Assembly: GCA_010692635.1 (NCBI GenBank)
Contig: JAAHGL010000034.1
Coordinates: forward strand, 1 to 52,150
DNA from: Symploca sp. SIO2C1
Lineage (GTDB): Bacteria > Cyanobacteriota > Cyanobacteriia > Cyanobacteriales > Coleofasciculaceae
DNA length: 52,150 bases
Reading direction: 5' to 3'
Below are positions 16,973-24,961 of the stretch, piece after piece. How positions within the stretch are numbered: the first letter of the stretch is position 1; each line of letters starts with the position of its first letter. The position numbers were made by a program, and so were the translations under genes. Under the pieces are notes generated by a model. That model saw nothing but the letters and a program-made list of their open reading frames with translations. It ran no database searches and was not told where the DNA came from.

Positions 16973-17476
16973 TTACTTAAGTCGGGCAAGACCCTGAAGA
17001 TTAAATTTCTGTAACCAAGCCTCGCGATCGCTCGCAGTAAAGGATGCGTCACGAGATTGTACCTTTACCTGGTAGCGATCGCCTACCAGAATAGCAGTAG
17101 ACTTACCGGTTTCCTTGGCGGGATAACCGGCAATTTGTTTACTGCTTCCCTGGTACTTGGCAGCTACATTGGGGGTGCTAGAAGTATCGTTGATTGAGAG
17201 CACAGCTACCTCTGTGCCATCTTTCTTCAGCTTGGCAGAAGCAAAGCCTTTTTTCTCCTGAGTGTAGACTCGCTCATAGCCAGCACCAGCTGCGGGAAAG
17301 AACTTATTGAACTCCGCTCCTTGGGTAGCATCTTTAGAAACAGCTTGACCACTTTTTTGCTGAGTACTTTCCTGCTGTGCTTGTTCAAAGCGAGAGGGAG
17401 CCTCTTGAGCACAAGCTGTTGTCAGCAGTAACACACTTATGAGTAAGGGAGCTAAAATTTTACGCAGACGAATCAT
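16973..17476 (-). CDS. Putative lipoprotein, 167 aa
   Basis: An exported lipoprotein. Residues 1-22 form a type II signal peptide, MIRLRKILAPLLISVLLL then TTAC, with the lipidated cysteine at about residue 22. A Gln/Ser-rich spacer follows, then a compact domain (EFNKFFPAAGAGYERVY, AKLKKDGTEVAVLSI, TGKSTAILVGDRYQVKVQSR) rich in predicted strands. No enzyme motif is visible. AAGGAGAAAA precedes the start. It probably faces the periplasm or lies on the outer membrane; the function is unknown. Confidence 0.7.
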   Translation of the reverse strand: MIRLRKILAPLLISVLLLTTACAQEAPSRFEQAQQESTQQKSGQAVSKDATQGAEFNKFFPAAGAGYERVYTQEKKGFASAKLKKDGTEVAVLSINDTSSTPNVAAKYQGSSKQIAGYPAKETGKSTAILVGDRYQVKVQSRDASFTASDREAWLQKFNLQGLARLK

Positions 17477-17671
17477 AATCGGTAATTTTCTCCTTAATGT
17501 TTTGCGTTCTTAGACTAATATTGATGTTCCGACAGGTTGCCAATTGACCCATCCTCCTTTTGGGGGACACCAAAAACTATGGGCATTTTGAATTCAATAC
17601 TTACTAGGCTAAATAATACTATCTTGGAAGATGACTCCAAATAATTGGGAATTTATGCAGTTGGGTGACTA

Positions 17672-17719
17672 CCTCAAGTTATGCGAATTCTAATTCCTCA
17701 AGTTATGCGAATTCTAATT
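17672..17719 (+). repeat. 24-bp perfect tandem duplication over a start codon
   Basis: Two exact 24-bp units (17672-17695 and 17696-17719), each containing an ATG followed by CGAATTCTAATT. Because 24 is a multiple of three, both ATGs (17681, 17705) are in frame with the glycosyltransferase gene. Confidence 0.9.
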
Positions 17720-18952
17720 TATTCCTACAACTATTATCCAGAGCCAATTGGGATTGCCCCCCTAATGACAGAACTGGCAGAAGGTTTGGTAAAAAGAGGG
17801 CACACAGTTCGTGTGGTTACAGGTATGCCTAACTATCCCGAACGGGAAATTTACCAAGGATACCGGGGTAAGTTGTACCTTAACGAAATCATCAATGATG
17901 TTGAGGTTCAGCGTTGTTATGTCTGGATTAAGCCTAAACCAAATTTGCTAGATCGATTATTATTAGAGGTTAGCTTTGTTGTTACTAGCTTTATTCATGC
18001 TCTCAATGCTAAATGTCCAGATGTGATTCTGCTCACATCTCCTCCCCTCCCAGTTTCTATCCCAGCAGCTCTTTTGGGATGGATCAAACGCGCTCCAGTG
18101 ATTTTAAATCTTCAGGATATTTTGCCAGAAGCTGCTGTTCACGTGGAGCTACTGAAAAATCAACTGCTAATTCGCATCTTTACAGCTTTGGAACAGTTTG
18201 CCTACCGCAGTACCACCAAAATTAGTGTAATTGCGGATGGTTTTGCACAAAACTTGATCAGTAAAGGAGTTCCAGCTCAAAAAATTGTGCAGATTCCTAA
18301 CTGGGTTGATATAGATTTTATCCGCCCTTTACCGAAAGAAAACGAATTCCGCTGTCTTCATCAACTGTGCAATAAGTTTGTCGTAATGTACTCCGGTAAC
18401 ATTGCTCTGACTCAGGGCTTGGAAACTGTCATCAAGGCAGCAACTCGCCTGGTTCAATTTCCTGAGATTGCGATTGTGATTATAGGTGAACAAAAAGCCC
18501 TCAAGGAATTGCAAGAATACCATGATAACTGTCCGGAATACCGTGACAACCCTCAAGGGACTAATGTAATACTTCTACCTTTTCAACCTCGGGAAACAAT
18601 TCCCCAAATGTATGCAGCAGCAGATGTAGGATTAGTGTTACAAAAGCACAATGTGATTTCCTTTAATATGCCTTCTAAGATTCAAATACTACTTGCTAGT
18701 GGTCGAGCAATTGTGGCGTCTGTTCCTGCTAGTGGAACTGCAGCTAGAGCTGTAGAAGCCAGTGGTGGTGGTATTGTTATCCCTCCAGAAGACCCAGATG
18801 CTCTAGCTGCAACTATTTTGGAATTGTATCGCGATCCTGAGAGAGTAAAATTACTGGGAGAGAAGGGTAGACAGTGTGCCCTTGAGAAATATAACTTTGA
18901 GCAAGCACTCAACCTTTATGAAGAACTATTTACTGCTGTTCAGAAGGGTTGA
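17681..18952 (+). CDS. WcaI-like glycosyltransferase (GT4, GT-B fold)
   Basis: A 423-residue enzyme (415 from the second ATG) that adds a sugar from a nucleotide donor during surface polysaccharide assembly. The N-terminal Rossmann half has MRILIYSYNYYPEPIGIAP, then GHTVRVVTGMPNYP, the hallmark of WcaI-type colanic-acid transferases. The C-terminal half has VVMYSGNIALTQGLETVIKAA, IVIIGEQ, and the donor-binding E-x7-E-like region from MPSKIQILLASGRAIVASV to VEASGGGIVIPPEDPDALA. The 24-bp tandem duplication adds an extra MRILIPQV at the N-terminus; the second start matches the family better. Neighbouring genes are not polysaccharide genes. Confidence 0.88.
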   Translation: MRILIPQVMRILIYSYNYYPEPIGIAPLMTELAEGLVKRGHTVRVVTGMPNYPEREIYQGYRGKLYLNEIINDVEVQRCYVWIKPKPNLLDRLLLEVSFVVTSFIHALNAKCPDVILLTSPPLPVSIPAALLGWIKRAPVILNLQDILPEAAVHVELLKNQLLIRIFTALEQFAYRSTTKISVIADGFAQNLISKGVPAQKIVQIPNWVDIDFIRPLPKENEFRCLHQLCNKFVVMYSGNIALTQGLETVIKAATRLVQFPEIAIVIIGEQKALKELQEYHDNCPEYRDNPQGTNVILLPFQPRETIPQMYAAADVGLVLQKHNVISFNMPSKIQILLASGRAIVASVPASGTAARAVEASGGGIVIPPEDPDALAATILELYRDPERVKLLGEKGRQCALEKYNFEQALNLYEELFTAVQKG

Positions 18953-19041
18953 GCTAGAATATGAGCAGTGAAACTGTTCGGTTAAGTATCGATGCGTTTA
19001 AGCTTTCTTCCCTTCTGTTGCCCTTAGGAGTTTTTTAGGTG

Positions 19042-19659
19042 ATGCGAGATCAGGTCTTAACCTGGTTATCAGAGAACGTTCCTGCTTCTCGACTTCAGCA
19101 TATCTTAGGTGTAGAGCAGATGGCAGTTGAACTAGCTCGGCATTATCATTTGGATGTCGCAAAGGCAGCTCAAGCTGGATTGATGCACGATCTAGCTAAA
19201 TACTTTAAGCCCAATCGATTGTTGCAGATGGCAAGGACTGAGTGTCAATCTAAAAGTGGGAAAGCACATCCTACTCTAGATATAGAAATAGACCCCATCT
19301 GTGAAGCTACTCCTCATCTATTGCACGCAGACGTTAGTGCGATTGTCGCTAGAGACAAGTTTGGGATGCAGGATGAAGAGGTTTTAAAAGCGATTGCTAA
19401 TCACACTTTGGGGCGTCCTGGTATGAGTAGTTTGAGTTGTATGGTGTTTCTGGCTGACAGTTTGGAGCCTAGTCGTGGTGATACACCAGAATTGGAAGCA
19501 TTACGGCTCCTTTGCCGACAAAACCTCTATCAAGCACTCTGGCGAACTTGTGACTATTGTTTGAGTTTCCTACTAGATAGCCGCTGCTTTGTTCACCCCC
19601 GCACAATCTTGACTCGGAATTGGGCACTGCAAATGTTTAACCAAAACATGAACCAGTAA
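19042..19659 (+). CDS. yqeK: YqeK-type HD-domain diadenosine tetraphosphatase
   Basis: A roughly 205-residue HD-superfamily metal hydrolase; YqeK enzymes split Ap4A symmetrically into two ADP. Motifs are LQHILGVEQMA (first His), GLMHDLAKYF (the HD pair), HLLHADVSAIVA, and AIANHTLGRPGMS followed by VFLADSLEPSRG. Start: ATG at 19042 with AGGAG about 11 bases upstream; the adjacent GTG at 19039 is also possible. It is directly followed by rsfS, a widespread bacterial pairing. In cyanobacteria both are often grouped with the CGLD27 and asparaginase genes found next. Confidence 0.88.
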   Translation: MRDQVLTWLSENVPASRLQHILGVEQMAVELARHYHLDVAKAAQAGLMHDLAKYFKPNRLLQMARTECQSKSGKAHPTLDIEIDPICEATPHLLHADVSAIVARDKFGMQDEEVLKAIANHTLGRPGMSSLSCMVFLADSLEPSRGDTPELEALRLLCRQNLYQALWRTCDYCLSFLLDSRCFVHPRTILTRNWALQMFNQNMNQ

Positions 19660-19722
19660 ACATTTATACTACAACATCAATGATATGAGAGTCCATACTT
19701 CAAGCCAAATAATAGTAATATA

Positions 19723-19740
19723 GATGTAGTATACTACATC
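19723..19740. promoter_or_regulatory. Perfect 18-bp palindrome upstream of rsfS
   Basis: GATGTAGTATACTACATC is fully self-complementary with no spacer. It lies 40 bases before the rsfS ATG in the 120-bp yqeK-rsfS gap. A dimeric repressor site is a reasonable reading, but a repeat remnant cannot be excluded. Confidence 0.45.
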
Positions 19741-19779
19741 ATTAAAGTCAGTTCCCTTGAACAACAAATTGGAAATTTA

Positions 19780-20187
19780 ATGAGAGATCAATTTAAAGTG
19801 CCTTCTACTATAGTTGCTACCAGTGCTCAACAAGAGGATGTGAGCAGGGAGATAGCTTTAACCATTGCTCAAGCAGCAGATGAGCGCAAAGGTGAGAATA
19901 TTGTCATTTTAGGTGTAGCAGAAGTATCATACCTAACGGATTACTTTGTAATTGTTACCGGCTTTTCTAAAGTACAAGTAAGGGCGATCTCCCAGGCGAT
20001 AGAACAGAAAGTAGAAAGTAGATGGCAACGACTACCTCTAAGAACTGAAGGACAAGCTGAGGGAAGTTGGATTCTTCAGGATTACGGTGAGGTGATTGTC
20101 CACATCTTGCTACCTCAAGAGCGGGAGTTCTATAATTTGGAAGCATTCTGGGGACATGCAGAGCATATTGAATTTCAGGCATCCTAA
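19780..20187 (+). CDS. rsfS: Ribosome silencing factor RsfS (Iojap family)
   Basis: A 135-residue factor that binds ribosomal protein L14 and blocks joining of the subunits when nutrients are scarce. The family core is visible: ALTIAQAADERKGENIVIL, VSYLTDYFVIVTGFSKVQVRAIS, and EGQAEGSWILQDYGEVIVHIL followed by REFYNLEAFWGHA. The N-terminal 20 residues are a short extension. It sits after yqeK and 19 bases before the CGLD27-family gene, so these probably form one operon, perhaps with a separate promoter in the palindrome-bearing gap. Confidence 0.93.
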   Translation: MRDQFKVPSTIVATSAQQEDVSREIALTIAQAADERKGENIVILGVAEVSYLTDYFVIVTGFSKVQVRAISQAIEQKVESRWQRLPLRTEGQAEGSWILQDYGEVIVHILLPQEREFYNLEAFWGHAEHIEFQAS

Positions 20188-20206
20188 TCCCTAATTAACT
20201 AACAAC

Positions 20207-20707
20207 ATGGTGGAATCTTCCGTTTCTATTTGTCCAGTTCCAGAGGAGCAGCAACCAATAAATGAGTATCAAGAACTCCAAGACTCTTGGTTCTTTCGTT
20301 GGGTAACCCTCGATCTGACTAGCTATATTACCAAGCTATTATGTGTCTGGGGATTGAGTTGGTTTGTTTGGGCTCCTGTAGCAGCAGCTAGTTTTGCGCC
20401 GAAAAAGTATCTGGTTCAGTTTATTCTTTGTGCTAGTGCTGGTGCAGGTGTATTTTTGGTGTTAACCTTGCTGCGACTCTATTTAGGTTGGTCATATGTG
20501 CGAAATCGCTTACTCAAAGAAACAATTTTCTATGAGGAGTCAGGCTGGTATGATGGTCAAAACTGGACAAAAACGCCAGAAATTTTTACACGCGATCGCT
20601 TGATTGTCTCTTATCAAATACAACCAATTCTGCAACGTCTGAAACGGACCTTTGTTATCCTAGTGCTATTGGTAGTTGGTGGTGGTCTAATTTGGAATTT
20701 TTTATAA
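20207..20707 (+). CDS. CGLD27-family membrane protein (DUF1230)
   Basis: A 166-residue membrane protein of the family conserved in green plastids and cyanobacteria (conserved in the green lineage and diatoms 27). It has the N-terminal ICPVPEEQQPINEYQEL motif, then SWFFRW, two central membrane segments (about 46-62 and 70-95), the LGWSYVRNRLLKETIFYEES motif, and a C-terminal hydrophobic helix (about 147-166). The plant homologue is linked to iron-deficiency responses; the biochemical role is unresolved. It sits 19 bases after rsfS. Confidence 0.85.
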   Translation: MVESSVSICPVPEEQQPINEYQELQDSWFFRWVTLDLTSYITKLLCVWGLSWFVWAPVAAASFAPKKYLVQFILCASAGAGVFLVLTLLRLYLGWSYVRNRLLKETIFYEESGWYDGQNWTKTPEIFTRDRLIVSYQIQPILQRLKRTFVILVLLVVGGGLIWNFL

Positions 20708-20789
20708 ACTTGTTGGTATCAGTCAGAGCAATAATTGTCCTGTACCTACTGCAATTATCTTGTCCCCTTCAAATGTTAGGGTTTTAGAC

Positions 20790-21743
20790 ATGACCAGGGG
20801 AAAACGCACTCAATCGCGAGCCTTAGAAGTCCATCTACTAAGGGAAGGCATTGTTGAATCAACCCATCTCGTCCAAGTAGTAGTCTGTGACAATCGGGGT
20901 CGGGTTCTATCTATTGCTGGTAGTTCAGAAACTGCAGCATTTATTCGTTCCGCGCTCAAACCTTTTCAGGCTCTAGCAGTAGCTAAGACTGGCACTTTGG
21001 AACGTTATAACCTCAATGATCGTGACTTAGCGATTATCTGTAGCTCTCATCAAGGCAAGATTGAACAGGTACGACAGGTTTTTAACATCCTCTGGCGCTG
21101 TGATGTTGATCCTTCAGCATTAAAATGTCCAATTTCCACTGGTAAAGAAAGTCCACTACAGTACAACTGTTCTGGTAAACATGCTGGGATGTTAGCCGTT
21201 TGTCAACAAAGGCAGTGGTCACTTAATACTTATTTACAGTACAACCATCCTGTACAAAAGCTAATCTTAAGCCAAGTTGCTGAGTTAATGCGAATGCCAG
21301 GGGAGGAGTTGATCCTTGCCCATGATGACTGTGGAGCTCCCACTTATTTAGTACAACTCGGTCAAATGGCTTCCTTGTATGCCCAACTAGCTTCTGGTGA
21401 CAATTTGGCAATGGAGCGTATTGTCCGCGCCATGACCCATCACCCAGAAATGGTAGCAGGAGAAGGAGCTTTTGATACTGAATTGATGCGATTGTCTGAA
21501 GGAGAGCTTGTTAGTAAATCTGGAGCAGAGGGAGTTCAATGTATTGGTCGTGTGGGAGAAGGTCTGGGTCTAGCCATTAAAGTAATGGATGGAGCCAAAC
21601 GAGCCAAGTATGCTGTTGCCATCCAAATGCTCAAGCAAATGGGCTGGATTAGTCCTGCGATCGCAGAAACCCTGGCAGAAACTTTTATGAGACTTAGTGA
21701 GTTTAAGCGCTTAGAGGTCATAGGTGAGTTATCAATGCTTTAG
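20790..21743 (+). CDS. Asparaginase (L-asparaginase II, PF06089-type)
   Basis: A 317-residue enzyme predicted to hydrolyse L-asparagine to aspartate and ammonia. Family blocks are LLREGIVESTHLVQVVVCD, SSETAAFIRSALKPFQALA, CSSHQGKIEQV, NCSGKHAGMLAVC, HDDCGAPTYLV, MTHHPEMVAGEGAFDTELM and SKSGAEGVQCIG. The frame opens at a TTG at 20760, but the ATG at 20790 (MTRGKRTQSRALEVHLL) fits the family better. It comes last in the yqeK-rsfS-CGLD27-asparaginase run. Confidence 0.85.
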   Translation: MTRGKRTQSRALEVHLLREGIVESTHLVQVVVCDNRGRVLSIAGSSETAAFIRSALKPFQALAVAKTGTLERYNLNDRDLAIICSSHQGKIEQVRQVFNILWRCDVDPSALKCPISTGKESPLQYNCSGKHAGMLAVCQQRQWSLNTYLQYNHPVQKLILSQVAELMRMPGEELILAHDDCGAPTYLVQLGQMASLYAQLASGDNLAMERIVRAMTHHPEMVAGEGAFDTELMRLSEGELVSKSGAEGVQCIGRVGEGLGLAIKVMDGAKRAKYAVAIQMLKQMGWISPAIAETLAETFMRLSEFKRLEVIGELSML

Positions 21744-21875
21744 CGTCATTAGTCATTGGCCATTGGTCCTTTGTCCTTTGCTGCTTCTGCTACTGCTATC
21801 TCAGCCAAAATCTTTCGTGGAATAAGTAAATAAAGTTGTCACGTTTGAAAATAAGAGTTATACTAGGTAAAGCGA

Positions 21876-22193
21876 CGCGGGATAGAGCAGTCTGGTAGCT
21901 CGTCGGGCTCAACAATCAGGTTAACTATTAAGTTAAATCCTGCTGAGGGCGGCACGTAAAGAAATTTTCGTGTGTTTACTTGTCAAATTCGGGGAAACCC
22001 CCATTGTGAGGCAATCCCGAGCCAAGCTCCATTTACTGGAGAAGGTGTAGAGACTGGTTAGGCAAGCACCCTAGCGGTTAAGCCGAGGGTGAAGGGACAG
22101 TCCAGACCACAAACTGGAACATCCAGGCAGCGAAAGTTGTAGTTGGTAAGCATAACCCGAAGGTCGGTGGTTCAAATCCGCCTCCCGCCACCA
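21876..22193 (+). tRNA. trnfM: Initiator tRNA-fMet (CAU), interrupted by a group I intron
   Basis: The 5' exon at 21876-21909 (34 nt) and 3' exon at 22151-22193 (43 nt) join to a 77-nt tRNA with anticodon loop CU-CAU-AA. Initiator hallmarks are present: a C1:C72 mismatch at the top of the acceptor stem, and three consecutive G:C pairs (GGG/CCC) at the bottom of the anticodon stem. The T loop reads GGTTCAAATCC, and the CCA end is encoded. The 241-nt insertion lies just 5' of the anticodon. Confidence 0.93.
21910..22150 (+). ncRNA. Group I intron in tRNA-fMet
   Basis: The 5' exon ends in U (GGGCU) and the intron ends in G (GGUAAG), the obligatory U and omega-G boundaries of group I introns. 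The 3' part has a recognisable catalytic core: GUAGAGACUGG and GGGACAGUCCAGACC (P7-like complementarity), and a P6/P8-like ACCCUAGCGG/CCGAGGGU. At 241 nt it is compact and has no homing-endonuclease ORF. Group I introns in this tRNA are known in some cyanobacteria, including a larger endonuclease-bearing one in Synechocystis PCC 6803. Self-splicing is expected but not shown. Confidence 0.88.
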
Positions 22194-22211
22194 AATTAAT
22201 ACAAAAGCAAG

Positions 22212-22240
22212 CCCTGCAAGCAAAATGTTTGCAGGGTTTT
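22212..22240 (+). terminator. Terminator after tRNA-fMet
   Basis: CCCTGCAAGC and GTTTGCAGGG form a 9-10 bp stem around a short AAAAT loop, followed by TTTT. It lies 19 bases after the tRNA CCA end. Confidence 0.8.
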
Positions 22241-22260
22241 GCAGTTGGGAGGGATATATT

Positions 22261-22376
22261 TAGGGCTTGCTGAATAAGTCAAATGGGAGACTTGAGGAAG
22301 TAAAAAGTAACGAGTAACAAGTAACAAGTAACAAGTTTTGAGTTAATCTCAACGAAAGTGCAAGATTTTTGAACTA
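22261..22376 (+). repeat. TTGCTGAATAAGT-family repeat, copy 1
   Basis: Starts TAGGGCTTGCTGAATAAGT and ends near GTGCAAGATTTTTGAA; both signatures recur at 31893-32057 and 52024-52136 with unrelated interiors. The interior here includes AAGTAAC heptamers. It looks like the remains of an insertion-sequence end or a MITE. Confidence 0.55.
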
Positions 22377-22382
22377 ATGACT

Positions 22383-22441
22383 AAGCGGCGGGGCAACATT
22401 TCCTCCAACCCCTTTAAAGAGTTGGCTTCCCCGTCGCTTTT
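22383..22441. terminator. Long hairpin before the DUF697 gene
   Basis: AAGCGGCGGGG and CCCCGTCGCTTTTT form the outer stem, with CCAAC/GTTGG nested inside. The T-run makes it terminator-like. It lies 49 bases before the next ATG, so it might also insulate that gene from upstream transcription. Confidence 0.5.
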
Positions 22442-22489
22442 TGTGAATAATTAAGTTAGTTGTGGCAAGATTAGCTTTGGGAGACAGAG

Positions 22490-24022
22490 ATGGCTGTTAA
22501 GATCAGACGACCCATTTTAGTGGGAGGAATCGGTCTATCTTTTGGACTATGGATGTTAGATCTTGTCCAAGACTCAGTAGCAGAGATAGGCGAGTGGGGG
22601 ATATTAGGGACGATCACTATTGCTACAGTTATCTGGTTGTTTGGGAGAAAAACTTCCCCTAAAGTCGAGTATTCATCAGTATCACTACCTGTAGACGAAA
22701 AGGCAGTGGAACAAGCGATCGCTCAAGTAGAAACAGCAATTAACCAGCTAGAAACTGAGGCAGATGATCTAGATACTGTTACCCCATTGCGACAACAAGT
22801 TACCCACCTTACCCCTGAGTTAGAACGGGCAGAAATACAACTAGTAGTTACTGGTGGTAAAGGTTTTGGTAAAACTACTTTGCGGCAAGTACTCGAATCC
22901 AACTGGATATCCCAACAGCAACACAGCCTTAGCTTGCAAGAGACACCAGCTTTATTTGTCAGTAGTGATACCAGAGTTGAGGCAGAAGGCACTGCTCAAG
23001 AAATTGCCCTTGCCGATACTCCTATCTTAACTAACGCTTTACGCTCTGATTTAGTGCTATTTGTCACAGCTGGGGATTTGACTGACACCGAGTTTCAAAC
23101 CTTAAAGCAATTGAGAGCAGCTAATCTACGCACAATTTTAGTATTTAACAAACAAGACCAATATTTACCTACAGAACGAGCAACCATATTAGAACATTTA
23201 CGAAAGCAAGTAGCAGAGATTTTGGCAGCAGAAGATGTTGTAGGGATTAGTGCTTCTCCTGCACCAGTGAAAGTGCGCCAGCATCAGCCAGATGCTTCTG
23301 TCAAAGAATGGCTAGAACCCCAATCTCCTGCACTGACATTCCTGTGTGAGCGATTAAGTCAAATTTTGATCCAAGAAGGACAACAATTGGTGTGGGCAAC
23401 TACGATTAGGAAAGCAGAGTTGATTAAAGCAGAGACAAAAACAGCGCTAAATCAGCTCAAGCGCCATCGCGCCCTACCTGTGATTGAGCAATGTCAGTGG
23501 ATTGCTGCTGCTGCTGCTTTTGCCAACCCAGTTCCCGCACTAGATTTACTGGCAACAGGTGCTGTCAGTGTCCAGTTGGTAGCAGAACTAGGAGAAATTT
23601 ACCAGCAAAAGTTTTCTCTACAGCAAGCTCAAGCAGCAGCTAAAACCTTGGGTAGTTTGATGCTTAAGCTGGGTTTAGTAGAGCTTTCTACCCAAACCAT
23701 TAGTAGTATTCTTAAAAGCAATACTTTCACCTACGTTGCTGGGGGGGCTTTACAAGGTGTTAGTGCTGCTTATCTCACCAGATTGGCAGGTTTAAGTCTA
23801 ATTGAGTACTTCCAAGAGCAGGAAAAAAGTACCAATACGCCGACTGAACAACCATTCAATCTGGAGCGTTTAGGGCAGAAACTGCAACAGGTTTTCCAGC
23901 AAAATCAACGGCAATTATTTTTGCAGAGTTTTGTCAAGCAAGCAGTGGGGCATTTGATGCCAGAATCCCCTCAATCTAAATTTGCTAGTTCTCAGCCCCT
24001 GGCTAGCGGCGATTGCCACTAG
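22490..24022 (+). CDS. Membrane-associated GTPase with DUF697 domain
   Basis: A 510-residue protein. The N-terminus has two hydrophobic segments (about 9-25 and 36-52), then a coiled Gln/Glu-rich region (70-110), then a P-loop NTPase with GGKGFGKTT (122-130), an ALADTPILTNALRSDLVLF switch-like segment, and the guanine-specificity motif NKQD. The C-terminal DUF697-type region (AFANPVPALDLLATGAVSVQLV to VAGGALQGVSAAYLTRLAG) carries further membrane-prone helices. Such cyanobacterial GTPases have no settled role; membrane remodelling or transport regulation is possible. Start: ATG at 22490 with GGGAGACAGAG upstream. Confidence 0.78.
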   Translation: MAVKIRRPILVGGIGLSFGLWMLDLVQDSVAEIGEWGILGTITIATVIWLFGRKTSPKVEYSSVSLPVDEKAVEQAIAQVETAINQLETEADDLDTVTPLRQQVTHLTPELERAEIQLVVTGGKGFGKTTLRQVLESNWISQQQHSLSLQETPALFVSSDTRVEAEGTAQEIALADTPILTNALRSDLVLFVTAGDLTDTEFQTLKQLRAANLRTILVFNKQDQYLPTERATILEHLRKQVAEILAAEDVVGISASPAPVKVRQHQPDASVKEWLEPQSPALTFLCERLSQILIQEGQQLVWATTIRKAELIKAETKTALNQLKRHRALPVIEQCQWIAAAAAFANPVPALDLLATGAVSVQLVAELGEIYQQKFSLQQAQAAAKTLGSLMLKLGLVELSTQTISSILKSNTFTYVAGGALQGVSAAYLTRLAGLSLIEYFQEQEKSTNTPTEQPFNLERLGQKLQQVFQQNQRQLFLQSFVKQAVGHLMPESPQSKFASSQPLASGDCH

Positions 24023-24032
24023 CAATAGATGA

Positions 24033-24096
24033 AAGTTGCACATTTTTCGTTATTTCTCAAACCCTTGCTATATAAGGATTATAAAATGTGCAACTT
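24033..24096. repeat. 14-bp inverted repeat between convergent genes
   Basis: AAGTTGCACATTTT and AAAATGTGCAACTT are exact complements with a 36-base loop. The element sits between the convergent DUF697 and trmD genes. It may be a bidirectional terminator or a small MITE; an AATATGTGCAATTTAA echo occurs near 50880. Confidence 0.55.
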
Positions 24097-24103
24097 AAGA
24101 GTA

Positions 24104-24796
24104 TTAGTTATTTGCTCTGAGCCAAGCTTCATATAAGTCGGGACGACGCTCCTGTGTTCTCTGAATTTGCTGTTCTTTGCGCCAGCGGGCAATTTCGGCA
24201 TGATTTCCTGACAACAAGACATCTGGAACCTTCCATTCCCGATACTCTGCTGGTCGGGTATATTGGGGATAATCTAACAATCCAGCTTCAAAACTTTCGG
24301 CTTTGAGAGACTCTACTTTGCCTACGGTTCCTGGCAATAATCTCACCACACCATTAATTAGTGCTAGGGCTGGAATTTCCCCACAGGTCAAGATAAAATC
24401 CCCCAAAGACACTTCGCGGGTGACTAAATGCAATACTCGCTCATCGACCCCTTCATAATGTCCACAAATCACTACCAGTTGGTCGTAGCTTATTGCCAGC
24501 TCCCTTAGTAAGTTTTGGTTTAAAGGTTGTCCCTGAGGCGTCATGAGGATAACTTCCCGCCTAGGCAAAGTCGGTAATGACTCCACCGCCGCAAAAATTG
24601 GCTCTGGTTTCATCAACATTCCCACACCACCACCGTAGGGCTCATCATCAACTCTCCGGTGTTTATCAGTAGCAAAGTTGCGAGGATTGGCTAAATAAAC
24701 CTGAGCAATTTGCTTAGCCAGTGCTTTACCGATTAGCCCTGAGTTTAGGGGAGAGGTAAAAAAATCAGGAAACAGTGTAACAATATCAAAGCGCAC
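24104..24796 (-). CDS. trmD: tRNA (guanine-37-N1)-methyltransferase TrmD
   Basis: A 230-residue SPOUT enzyme that makes m1G37 next to the anticodon and so prevents +1 frameshifting. The N-terminus MRFDIVTLFPDFF is canonical, followed by PRNFATDKHRRVDDEPYGGG, a trefoil-knot S-adenosylmethionine site with GHYEGVDERV and SLGDFILTCGE, and LLDYPQYTRPAEY near the end. The usual LTGGE here reads LTCGE, a Gly-to-Cys change in the knot worth noting. The start is a GTG. Length is normal for the short cyanobacterial form. It is convergent to the DUF697 gene. Confidence 0.95.
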   Translation of the reverse strand: MRFDIVTLFPDFFTSPLNSGLIGKALAKQIAQVYLANPRNFATDKHRRVDDEPYGGGVGMLMKPEPIFAAVESLPTLPRREVILMTPQGQPLNQNLLRELAISYDQLVVICGHYEGVDERVLHLVTREVSLGDFILTCGEIPALALINGVVRLLPGTVGKVESLKAESFEAGLLDYPQYTRPAEYREWKVPDVLLSGNHAEIARWRKEQQIQRTQERRPDLYEAWLRANN

Positions 24797-24927
24797 AAGG
24801 TATTAATTAAACAGGTTCAGTATGTGCTATTTTTATATCACAATTATGCTACACATTTTGCTTTCTCATGATTTGGCTATCACATCTCAACCATAGCTCA
24901 AGATAATTGGAAGTTTATCATAGTACA

Positions 24928-24952
24928 TTGACATCCCCCTAAGGGATGAATA
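24928..24952 (-). mobile_element. Possible IS200/IS605-type end relic
   Basis: On the minus strand a CATCCCTTAGGGGGATG hairpin is followed by TCAATGTA. This resembles the hairpin plus GGATGTCAA of the relic at 10899-10938. Only the end is present; no transposase remains. Confidence 0.35.
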
Positions 24953-24961
24953 TTAAAAACA

